Source: JBIOYL01 sp044870185 (GTDB lineage Bacteria > Actinomycetota > CALGFH01). From it: a DNA stretch of 9,823 bases. Position numbers and translations under genes: made by a program. A model generated the notes under the pieces. That model saw nothing but the letters and a program-made list of their open reading frames with translations, did not search any database and was not told the DNA's origin. The number at the start of each line of letters is the position of its first letter. Position 1 is the stretch's first letter. Positions 1 through 5,637 of this stretch are shown here, in pieces. The stretch spans positions 1-9,823 of the forward strand of contig JBIOYL010000108.1 in NCBI GenBank assembly GCA_044870185.1, read 5' to 3'.

Positions 1-3000
1 AGCAGGAGCCACTGGAGCTCGTCGAGCGCGCCGTGCTCGCGCCGGGCGATCGTCCGCGCGCCGAAGGCGGCGGCCAGCTCCGGGTCGCGCTCGACCAGCC
101 GGAACGCATCCGACCTGGCCTTGCGCACCCAGTCGAAGTCCTCGATCAGGCGGGCGAGCCGCAGATCCGACAGGCCCGACTGGCGCGCATCGAACACGGT
201 GCCCTCACCCCGGATGCGCAGGTCCTCGTTGGCCAGCTTGAAGCCGTCGGTGGTGGCGGTGATCGCCTGCATGCGGGCCCGCCCCTCGTCGGTCTGCGGG
301 CCGGCGAACAGGATGCACAGGCCCGGCGCGCTCCCCCGCCCGACCCGGCCGCGGAGCTGGTGCAGCTGGGACAGCCCGAACCGGTCGGCATCCTCGATCA
401 GCATGACGGTCGCGTTGGGCACGTCGACGCCGACCTCGATCACGGTGGTCGACACCAGCACGTCGGTCTCACCGGCCCGGAAGGCGTCCATGGCCGCCTC
501 CTTCTCACGGGCCGGCATGTCGCCGTAGACCAGTCCGACGCGCAGGTCGGGGAAGACCTCGGCGCGCAGGCGCTCGGCCTCGGCCTTGGCCGAGCGGACC
601 TCGACCTTGTCCGACTCGTCCTTCAGGGCGCACACGATGTAGGCCTGGTGGCCCTGCCGCACCTCCTCCCGCACCCGCTGGTAGGCACGCTGCCGCCAGA
701 CCGGGTCGCCGGCCAGGTAGGTGCGCACCGGCGAGCGCCCGGGTGGCAGCTCGTCCAGCGTGGACACGTCGAGGTCGCCGTACAGCGTGAGGGCGAGCGT
801 CCGCGGGATCGGCGTGGCGGTCATGATGAGCACGTGCGGCCGGTCGCCCTTCTCGCGCAGGCGCACGCGCTGGTGGACGCCGAAGCGGTGCTGCTCGTCG
901 ACGACCACGGCGCCGAGCCGGCGGAACTCGACCCCCTCCGACAGCAGCGCGTGGGTGCCGACCAGGACGTCGACCTCCCCGGCGGCGACCGCGTCCAGCA
1001 GCCGGTCCCGGGCGGCCCCGGTGGTCGAGGCGGTCAGCACCTCGACCCGGGGGCCGAGGAGCCCCCCGCCTTCGCCGAGCGGGGCGAGCAGGGCGCGCAG
1101 GTTGAGGAAGTGCTGGTCGGCAAGCACCTCGGTCGGCGCCATCAGCGCGCCCTGGAAGCCGCTCTGCACCGCGCACAACAGGGTCCACAGGGCGACAAGC
1201 GTGTTGTGCGTAACGGCGAAGTGGTCGGTGACGTAGAGCTGATTCGCATGCGCCACCGAAATGCACTGCACTGGCTTTCGCCCCACGTATTCGATCCGGC
1301 GAATGGCTCGCCGGAAGCAATGGTACTTCGTGAGCGGCTGGTGTAGACGCGCCTTCCTGGCAAGGCGAAATGGCGGATACTGGTTCGGTAGCCGGATGCT
1401 GACCAGGAAATACGTCTTGCCGACTTTCATGACGGGACGCAGCCGGGCGACGCCTCCCAACGACTGGACAAGCCACTGCACATCTCGCGCCAGCTGCTCG
1501 GAGGCAGAAAGGAAGGTCACATTGCCGCCCCGCCTCCCGTCGAGCGTTCCATCCGTGTCGAGCAGGCCCTGCAGCACCGCATGCCGCACCTTGACCGGCG
1601 CGACAAGGTAGGCACGGGGCACATGCTTGTCACCAGAGCGGACTCCACGAAGGCCGAGCTCCAGGACCTCCTCATCGGCGGTCGAGATCATGAGCTTGGC
1701 TCGCAAGGAACCATCTCCGAGCAGGAGGCCCAGCAAATAGGGGTCGAGTGGACGCTCCTCGCCACACTCGAGCTCACACGCCGTTACTGCTGGGATGTAC
1801 CACTTGGATTCTCCGTTGCGCTTGGTGAGGTCGTCCCGGATCTCTCGGGTCGTCTTGACCTTGGGGGCTTGCCGGCGGTGCCAGCCGGTCGAGGTGTTGA
1901 CCGCCCAGAGATGCTCGTCGTCGCACTCCACCGCCGTGCCGTCGGAGAGCACCACCCGCCACACGTCCCGGTGACCTTGCGGAAACACGCCCGTGACCAC
2001 GGTGACCTCCCCGGTGGGGTTGGCCACCTCATCGCCGACCTGCATCTCGGCCATCCGTTTGAAGCCGCTGGGGGTCAGCACCAGTGCTTCGATCGGTTGG
2101 GCCTTGCCCGCACCGACCTCCCCCTGCAGCAGGCGGTGCATCGGCGTTGTGCGGGCGAGATCGGCGCCGATCTCGGCCACGGCCCGGCGCTGGGCGCCGG
2201 TCGGGGTGAACGGCAGGCTGGCAAGCAGCGCCTTGGTCCAGCGCCCGTCGGTGTCGAGTGCGTGGCCTACCTCGCCGCGTTCCAGCGCCCGGCGGCGCAA
2301 CGCGAGCCCGACCTGGAGCACGAACAGCTCGTCGTAGACCAGCCGGTCCCTGGCCCGGTCGGCGTCGGCCAGGTCGGTGGGGCGGTGGATGGCGCGCAGC
2401 GCCTCGGCCCGCCCCGGCAGCCGGTGGGCCCGGCGCAGCGGCTCGGGCACGAAGTCGGGCACGTCGCCGTAGCGCTCCAGCAGGCCGGTGATCGCTCGGC
2501 GCAGGCGGCCGGAGGAGATGTCCTTGGTGGCCGGGTAGACGGGGATGACCTCGTTGGCGAAGCCTTCGGGGTCGTCGCCTTCCCGCAGCACCTCGTAGCC
2601 GGGGTTGGCCATGGTCAGCCGGCCCGCCTTCCACTCGAGCTTGCCGGAGACGGCGGCCACCGTGCCCACCGGCAGCTTGCTGGCGTGCCATGGCTGGTTG
2701 AACCAGGTGCAGTTGACCACCCCGCCCGGGTCGGCGATGCGGATCTCGAGGATCTTCAGGTTCCGGCGCGGCTGCTTGCGGGCGATCGAGCGGACCGTGC
2801 CGACGAGGGTCACCTGGGCGCCCTTCTTGGCGTGGGCCAGGTCGGACAGCTCCCCGCGGGTGAGATAGCGGCGCGGGTAGTGCTCGAGCAGGTCGCGCAC
2901 GCTGGTGTGGCCGAAGGCGGCCGCCACGGCGCGGGCCAGGCTCGGCCCGACCGCCGGCACGCCCGCCAGCGGGGTGGCCAGCGGATCGGCGGTTCGGCTC

Positions 3001-3011
3001 ACGGTCGACAC
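1..3011 (-). CDS. recG: ATP-dependent DNA helicase RecG, interrupted by an intein (3' end cut by window edge)
   Basis: RecG is a superfamily 2 helicase that remodels stalled replication forks and Holliday junctions. The reading frame is open from GTG at 3011 to the window edge: 1003 codons, of which residues 304-603 are the intein, leaving about 703 residues of host protein. The N-terminal wedge/OB domain is visible (VTLVGTVRSIARK, then CTWFNQPW). Walker A reads LLQGEVGAGK, intein, TLVALW. After the intein come ALMAPTEVLADQH, the DEQH box (Asp705 of the precursor), TATPIPRTLALTLYGDLDVS, VLVSTTVIEVGVDVPNAT and HQLRGRVGRG, so all helicase motifs are present. The frame ends at ELQWLLL, probably a few codons before the stop. 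A second in-frame GTG at 3002 is possible, but the -10 box position favours 3011. It is divergent from the MetE-like pair. The gene has no visible frameshift; I re-translated the 5' part row by row. Without splicing the P-loop is broken and the helicase should be inactive. Confidence 0.96.
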   Translation of the reverse strand, partial: MSTVSRTADPLATPLAGVPAVGPSLARAVAAAFGHTSVRDLLEHYPRRYLTRGELSDLAHAKKGAQVTLVGTVRSIARKQPRRNLKILEIRIADPGGVVNCTWFNQPWHASKLPVGTVAAVSGKLEWKAGRLTMANPGYEVLREGDDPEGFANEVIPVYPATKDISSGRLRRAITGLLERYGDVPDFVPEPLRRAHRLPGRAEALRAIHRPTDLADADRARDRLVYDELFVLQVGLALRRRALERGEVGHALDTDGRWTKALLASLPFTPTGAQRRAVAEIGADLARTTPMHRLLQGEVGAGKAQPIEALVLTPSGFKRMAEMQVGDEVANPTGEVTVVTGVFPQGHRDVWRVVLSDGTAVECDDEHLWAVNTSTGWHRRQAPKVKTTREIRDDLTKRNGESKWYIPAVTACELECGEERPLDPYLLGLLLGDGSLRAKLMISTADEEVLELGLRGVRSGDKHVPRAYLVAPVKVRHAVLQGLLDTDGTLDGRRGGNVTFLSASEQLARDVQWLVQSLGGVARLRPVMKVGKTYFLVSIRLPNQYPPFRLARKARLHQPLTKYHCFRRAIRRIEYVGRKPVQCISVAHANQLYVTDHFAVTHNTLVALWTLLCAVQSGFQGALMAPTEVLADQHFLNLRALLAPLGEGGGLLGPRVEVLTASTTGAARDRLLDAVAAGEVDVLVGTHALLSEGVEFRRLGAVVVDEQHRFGVHQRVRLREKGDRPHVLIMTATPIPRTLALTLYGDLDVSTLDELPPGRSPVRTYLAGDPVWRQRAYQRVREEVRQGHQAYIVCALKDESDKVEVRSAKAEAERLRAEVFPDLRVGLVYGDMPAREKEAAMDAFRAGETDVLVSTTVIEVGVDVPNATVMLIEDADRFGLSQLHQLRGRVGRGSAPGLCILFAGPQTDEGRARMQAITATTDGFKLANEDLRIRGEGTVFDARQSGLSDLRLARLIEDFDWVRKARSDAFRLVERDPELAAAFGARTIARREHGALDELQWLL
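1203..2102 (-). other. Class 3 intein in the RecG Walker A loop (300 residues)
   Basis: This in-frame protein insert starts at Ala1, directly after the Walker A Lys, and ends at His299-Asn300, directly before the Walker A Thr (+1 residue). The N-terminal block reads EALVLTPSGFKRMAEMQVGD. Block B reads VECDDEHLWAV, with His64 and Trp66. Block F reads VQCISVAHANQLYVTD, with Cys280. Block G is AVTHN followed by Thr. Position 1 is Ala, so the standard class 1 Cys/Ser nucleophile is missing. Trp66, Cys280 and Thr298 match the WCT signature of class 3 inteins, in which the block F Cys attacks the N-terminal splice junction. The usual TxxH Thr of block B is Asp61 here. The insert is poorer in G+C than its host: hand counts give about 60% for 1261-1320 and 57% for 1681-1740, against 85% for 2401-2460. 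This suggests acquisition from elsewhere. The intein identity is very secure; class 3 rests on motif reading. Confidence 0.94.
1455..1748 (-). other. LAGLIDADG homing endonuclease domain inside the intein, internally shortened
   Basis: Two LAGLIDADG helices are visible: PYLLGLLLGDGSL (intein residues 121-133, acidic Asp130) and VLQGLLDTDGTL (176-187, acidic Asp184). Both acidic residues expected to bind metal are kept. The linker is unusual. ISTADEEVLE, which normally follows the first helix, runs straight into LGLRGVRSGDKHVPRAYL, which normally lies just before the second helix. Only 54 residues separate the two Asp residues, whereas intact DnaB-type intein endonucleases of this kind usually have around 90-100 (from memory). 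Most of the first DNA-binding beta-sheet therefore seems deleted in frame. The domain probably no longer cuts DNA, while the splicing blocks on either side look intact. An assembly error in this spot is the main alternative. Confidence 0.75.
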
Positions 3012-3017
3012 GGGCCG

Positions 3018-3023
3018 AGTATA
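3018..3023 (-). promoter_or_regulatory. Candidate -10 box (TATACT) for leaderless recG transcription
   Basis: On the minus strand TATACT ends six bases before the GTG at 3011, which puts the expected transcription start at or within a base or two of the start codon. No Shine-Dalgarno sequence precedes the GTG. A -10 box at this distance with no ribosome binding site is the pattern of leaderless genes, common in actinobacteria. I see no good -35 match 17-18 bases upstream. The box overlaps the 5' side of the divergent metE-like gene's ribosome binding site. Confidence 0.5.
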
Positions 3024-3031
3024 GGGGGAGG
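3024..3031 (+). promoter_or_regulatory. Ribosome binding site of the MetE N-domain-like gene
   Basis: GGGGGAGG lies eight bases before the ATG at 3040. This strong Shine-Dalgarno match supports that start. With only 28 bases between recG and this gene, the promoter of the metE-like pair must lie within the first codons of recG. I found no clear -35/-10 pair there. Confidence 0.75.
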
Positions 3032-3039
3032 ATCTGCCG

Positions 3040-3990
3040 ATGCCGCGTCTCGCCGCCTACCTGCACGGCAGCTACCCGCGCTCGGAAGCGCTGGTGGCGG
3101 CCACCCGAGACCTGGACCGGGGTCGGACCACCCGGCAGGCGGTCGACGGCCTCGAGCGGCGCGAGCGGCAAGCACTGGTCGCCTTGCAGCGCCAGGCCGG
3201 CATGGACTACCTGTCGGACGGGCTGCTGGGCTGGCAGGACCTGTTCCGGCCGCTGGTCGAGGCCACCCGCGGCCTGCAGGCCAGGACGCTGGAGCGCTGG
3301 TTCGACAACAACGCCTTCTACCGTGCGCCCGAGCTGGACGGGGCGCCGGAGCTTGCCACCCTGCCCGCGGTGCTCGCAGCCGACCCGCCGGAGCGGGCGG
3401 TGGCCACCCTGCCCGCGCCGTACCTGTTCAGCCGCGCCGCCAGAGGCGGCGCCGACCCCGACCGGCGCATGCTGGAGCTCACCCGGCTGGTGCTGGTGCC
3501 GCTGACGGCGGCGCTGGCACGGCGCGGCTACCGGCTGGTACACCTGGAGGAGCCGTGGCTGGCGTTCCACGGCATCCCGGACCGCTCCTGGGAGCCGCTG
3601 GCGCGCTGCCTTGGGCTGCTGCGCGAGGCCGCCGGCAACGCCGTCCTGATGCTGCACACCTACTACGGCGACGTGGCACGGCACGCCGAGCGGCTGCGGC
3701 GCCTGCCGGTGGACGCGGTCGGGATCGACTTCGTCCACACCGACCTGGCCGCCCTCGGGTGCCGCTGGCAGGTCGGGCTGGTGGCGGGCTGTCTGGACGG
3801 CCGGCGCACAGTGCTGGAACCGCTGCAGGCCACGGTCGCCTTCGTGCGCCGGGCGGCCGAGACGCTCGACCCGCCCGCGCTGTACCTGACACCCACCAGT
3901 GAGCTGGAGCTGCTCGGCCCCCAGGCGGCCCGCAGCAAGCTGCTGCGGCTCGGCGAGGCCGCCGCCAGCCTGCGGCAGGAGCTGGCATGA
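3040..3990 (+). CDS. MetE N-terminal-domain-like protein (split cobalamin-independent methionine synthase, first half)
   Basis: The 316-residue protein aligns by eye with the N-terminal barrel of cobalamin-independent methionine synthase MetE. Near the start, GSYPRSE followed by QRQAGMDYLSDGLLGWQD matches the E. coli region around FPRVG and QKQAGIDLLPVGDFAWYD. ERWFDNNAFYRAPEL matches the MetE KWFDTNYHYMVPE segment. Further on, LVHLEEPWLAF, LMLHTYYGD, LPVDAVGIDFVHTDL and VGLVAGCLDGR follow the N-domain order. As in the N-domain of full-length MetE, it has no HxC or PDCGL zinc motifs, so it should not be catalytic alone; in full-length MetE this domain helps bind the polyglutamated folate donor. 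Its stop overlaps the start of the next gene (ATGA), which carries the catalytic half. The two should be co-translated and probably form a complex. E. coli MetE is one chain of about 753 residues; the two products here total 705. There is no sign of a frameshift: the first protein ends cleanly and the second has its own ribosome binding site. Confidence 0.8.
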   Translation: MPRLAAYLHGSYPRSEALVAATRDLDRGRTTRQAVDGLERRERQALVALQRQAGMDYLSDGLLGWQDLFRPLVEATRGLQARTLERWFDNNAFYRAPELDGAPELATLPAVLAADPPERAVATLPAPYLFSRAARGGADPDRRMLELTRLVLVPLTAALARRGYRLVHLEEPWLAFHGIPDRSWEPLARCLGLLREAAGNAVLMLHTYYGDVARHAERLRRLPVDAVGIDFVHTDLAALGCRWQVGLVAGCLDGRRTVLEPLQATVAFVRRAAETLDPPALYLTPTSELELLGPQAARSKLLRLGEAAASLRQELA

Positions 3991-5156
3991 ACCCGCTCGA
4001 CACGCCGCTGTGCACCCACGAGCTGGGCTCGCTGGCCAAGCCGAACTGGCGGGTGCGGGCGGTGGCCGGCACGCCGCTTGCCGAGCAGGACGTGGAGGAG
4101 GCGCGGCGCTGGGGCGAGCGCCTGGCCGTGCCCGGCTACCAGGAGCTGGTCGAGCTGCTGCGGCGCGCGCCGCTCGACCCGCAGCAGAAGGCCGAGGTCA
4201 AGCGCTGGTCGAGCCGCTACGCGATCCGCCTGCTGTCCTCGGCCGGCCTTGACGTGGTCTACGACGGCGAGCAGCAGCGCAGCGAGATGTACGCCTGGGC
4301 GGTCGCGCACGCCCGCGGGTTCGCCTGGCGCGGCACGGTGCGGGCGTTCGACAACAAGTACTACGCCAAGGCGGCGGTGGTGGGTCCGCCGGCGCTGGCG
4401 ACGTCCTACCACGACGAGGAGTTCACCCTTGCCCGTCAGGTCGCGCGCGCGGCCTTGAAGGTGCCCACCACCGGCGCCTACACGATCGCCGACTGGTCGT
4501 TCGACGAGCACTACTTCACCGATACCGACCTGGCCGTCCCGGCGGCGGCGCGGCGCGAGCGCCGCCGCCGGGCGCGCCGCCGCCTGGTCATGGACGTGGC
4601 CCGCGACCTGGTACGCCCGAACGTCGCGTCGCTGCTGGGCCTGGGTGCGCAGTGGATCCAGATCGACGAGCCCGGCGGCTCCACCGAGCCCGGCGAGCTG
4701 GAGCTGTTCGTGGACGCCTTCAATCACACCGTCCAGGGACTGGACGCCACCTTCTCGACCCACCTGTGCTTCTCCGACTACGACCTGTTCTTCCCGGCGA
4801 TCGAGCGGATGACCGGCTGCCGGCAGTTCGCCGTCGGCTTCGCCAACGACGACCGCCGCGAGCTGGGGGTGTCGGCCGAGGCCCGTCCCGGCTACCGGGT
4901 GATCAAGCGCTTCCGCGACCTGCCCTCCCAGCCGGTGCTGGGCCTTGGCGTGCTCGACATCCACACCGACTTCATCGAGCCGCCCGAGCTGGTCCGCGAC
5001 CGCGTGCTGCACGCCGTCGAGGTCTTCGGCGACCCGGCGCGCATCCACGTGACCCCCGACTGCGGCCTGCGCACCCGCTCCCTGGAGGTCGCCTACCGCA
5101 AGCTGCAGCACATGGTCGCCGGAGTGGAGCTCGCCAAGCGCTCGCTCGGGCTGTAG
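3987..5156 (+). CDS. MetE C-terminal catalytic-domain-like protein (split methionine synthase, second half)
   Basis: This 389-residue protein resembles the catalytic barrel of MetE, which transfers a methyl group to the thiol of homocysteine bound to zinc. It opens with THELGSLAKPNWRV in the place of MetE's IGSFPQT strand. AFDNKYYAKAAVVG, IQIDEP (Asp227, equivalent to the homocysteine-binding Asp599 of E. coli) and DIHTDFIEP (His326, at the E. coli His707 position) follow. Zinc ligands seen are His259 and Cys261 (THLC) and Cys359 (PDCGL). The fourth, Glu665 in E. coli, aligns with Gly284 in FAVGFANDD; Asp287/288 are nearby. The segment from Cys261 to Cys359 is 98 residues, against 83 in E. 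coli. Translation starts within the previous gene's stop (ATGA), with AGGAG five bases before the ATG. The function could be methionine synthesis from a methyl-folate or another methyl donor; the donor cannot be read from the sequence. I recall similar ELGSLAKP-type openings in archaeal MetE-like proteins, but did not check this. Confidence 0.8.
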   Translation: MNPLDTPLCTHELGSLAKPNWRVRAVAGTPLAEQDVEEARRWGERLAVPGYQELVELLRRAPLDPQQKAEVKRWSSRYAIRLLSSAGLDVVYDGEQQRSEMYAWAVAHARGFAWRGTVRAFDNKYYAKAAVVGPPALATSYHDEEFTLARQVARAALKVPTTGAYTIADWSFDEHYFTDTDLAVPAAARRERRRRARRRLVMDVARDLVRPNVASLLGLGAQWIQIDEPGGSTEPGELELFVDAFNHTVQGLDATFSTHLCFSDYDLFFPAIERMTGCRQFAVGFANDDRRELGVSAEARPGYRVIKRFRDLPSQPVLGLGVLDIHTDFIEPPELVRDRVLHAVEVFGDPARIHVTPDCGLRTRSLEVAYRKLQHMVAGVELAKRSLGL

Positions 5157-5194
5157 CTTCCCGCCGCTCGCACCACCGCCGGTACCGGGCGAGC

Positions 5195-5212
5195 TGCCGG
5201 CCACCGCCGGCA
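5195..5212 (+). terminator. Hairpin after the metE-like pair, possible terminator
   Basis: TGCCGGC, loop CACC, GCCGGCA form a perfect 7-bp stem with a four-base loop, starting 38 bases after the stop of the second metE-like gene. No T-run follows, so it is not a classical intrinsic terminator. Hairpins without T-tracts are common after actinobacterial genes, and it could also simply protect the mRNA 3' end. Confidence 0.35.
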
Positions 5213-5268
5213 TGGTGATCGCCGGCGTCAGGTTGCCTGGCTTCGTGACCCTGGCCGGCGCCGGCTCG

Positions 5269-5297
5269 TTGCCGGCCCTCTGGCCCCGTGCTACCGT
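5269..5297 (+). promoter_or_regulatory. Promoter of rpmB
   Basis: A -35 box TTGCCG (5269-5274) and a -10 box TACCGT (5292-5297) are separated by exactly 17 bases, close to the housekeeping actinobacterial consensus. The expected start near 5304 gives a leader of about 40 bases. GAAAGG at 5331-5336 serves as ribosome binding site, nine bases before the rpmB ATG. Confidence 0.65.
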
Positions 5298-5345
5298 CTC
5301 CGGGCGTTCCTCCTCGCACTTCCCGCAATCGAAAGGTCCCTTGCC

Positions 5346-5537
5346 ATGGCTGCCGTCTGTGACATCTGCGGCAAGCGCCCGGGCTTTGGCATGTCGGTCA
5401 GCTTCTCGCACAAGCGCAGCCCACGCCGCTGGAAGCCGAACATCCAGCGCATCCGGATCCTGGAGGGGCGCACGCCGCGTCGCCGCAACGTCTGCACGTC
5501 CTGCATCAAGGCCAACAAGGTGCGCAAGGCCGGCTGA
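5346..5537 (+). CDS. rpmB: 50S ribosomal protein L28 (bL28), zinc-binding form
   Basis: The 63-residue protein is a structural component of the large ribosomal subunit. It opens with MAAVCDICGKRPGFG, followed by FSHKRSPRRWKPNIQ and ILEGRTPRRRNVC, which is typical bL28. Two CxxC pairs (Cys5/Cys8 and Cys50/Cys53) make it the zinc-ribbon (C+) form rather than the cysteine-free form that some actinobacteria use under zinc limitation. Length and basic composition fit the family. The gene has its own promoter and a GAAAGG ribosome binding site. No Zur box was recognised upstream, as expected for the zinc-containing version. Confidence 0.97.
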   Translation: MAAVCDICGKRPGFGMSVSFSHKRSPRRWKPNIQRIRILEGRTPRRRNVCTSCIKANKVRKAG

Positions 5538-5570
5538 CGGCGTCGCCGGGCCTGACGGCGCCGCCGGGGC
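5535..5570 (+). repeat. Two 18-base tandem units starting at the rpmB stop codon
   Basis: TGACGGCGTCGCCGGGCC (5535-5552) is followed at once by TGACGGCGCCGCCGGGGC (5553-5570), differing at two positions. Each unit contains a near-palindromic CGGCGnCGCCG-type core that could fold or bind a protein. The first unit includes the rpmB TGA. Confidence 0.7.
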
Positions 5571-5584
5571 GTAGGCTCTCGGAT

Positions 5585-5614
5585 CGGAACCAACCGCCTC
5601 GGAACCAACCGCCG
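5585..5614 (+). repeat. Two 15-base tandem units upstream of the CTG-start gene
   Basis: CGGAACCAACCGCC occurs at 5585-5598 and again at 5600-5613, each followed by one variable base (T, then G). The repeat lies just before the ribosome binding site of the downstream gene, in its presumed leader. It might be an operator or a slippage duplication; the sequence gives no further hint. Confidence 0.75.
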
Positions 5615-5626
5615 AGCAGCGCACCC

Positions 5627-5632
5627 GAGGAG
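5627..5632 (+). promoter_or_regulatory. Ribosome binding site that decides a CTG start
   Basis: GAGGAG is followed by five bases and then CTG at 5638. No ATG, GTG or TTG is in frame near this site, and the next in-frame ATG is 76 codons downstream. Spacing and strength fit translation beginning at the CTG. Confidence 0.55.
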
Positions 5633-5637
5633 CGACG

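Larger units (their letters stand above)
5157..5345 (+). other. Intergenic region between the metE-like pair and rpmB
   Basis: These 189 bases contain no plausible gene. They hold several GC-rich inverted repeats: GCTCGC (5166-5171) can pair with GCGAGC (5189-5194); a tight hairpin lies at 5195-5212; and GCCGGC at 5260-5265 and 5271-5276 flank a five-base loop. The rpmB promoter lies near the right end. Confidence 0.6.

Noticed and set aside
33..1346. Plus-strand 437-codon open frame
   Set aside because: It is antisense to recG and its intein. Its translation is Gly/Arg/His/Gln-rich without family motifs, while the minus strand gives clear helicase motifs.
505..1476. Minus-strand 323-codon open frame
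   Set aside because: It is on the recG strand but in another frame, and its Arg/Pro/Ala-rich sequence shows no motif. The recG frame is open through the whole stretch.
1203..2102. Frameshifted or disrupted recG
   Set aside because: The lower-GC insert is in frame, has both intein ends at an exact Walker A position and contains all splicing blocks, so it is an intein and not gene damage.
1581..3902. Plus-strand 773-codon open frame
   Set aside because: It runs antisense through the recG 5' half and then in the wrong frame through the MetE N-domain gene. Long stop-free shadow frames are expected at this G+C content.
5157..5345. Riboswitch (SAM, cobalamin or TPP) upstream of rpmB or the metE-like genes
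   Set aside because: I see only simple GC-rich hairpins here and no conserved riboswitch core. The metE-like pair has just 28 bases upstream of it, too short for one.
3663..5624. Minus-strand 653-codon open frame
   Set aside because: It is antisense to the metE-like pair and rpmB, which have ribosome binding sites and recognisable motifs; its product has low-complexity composition.
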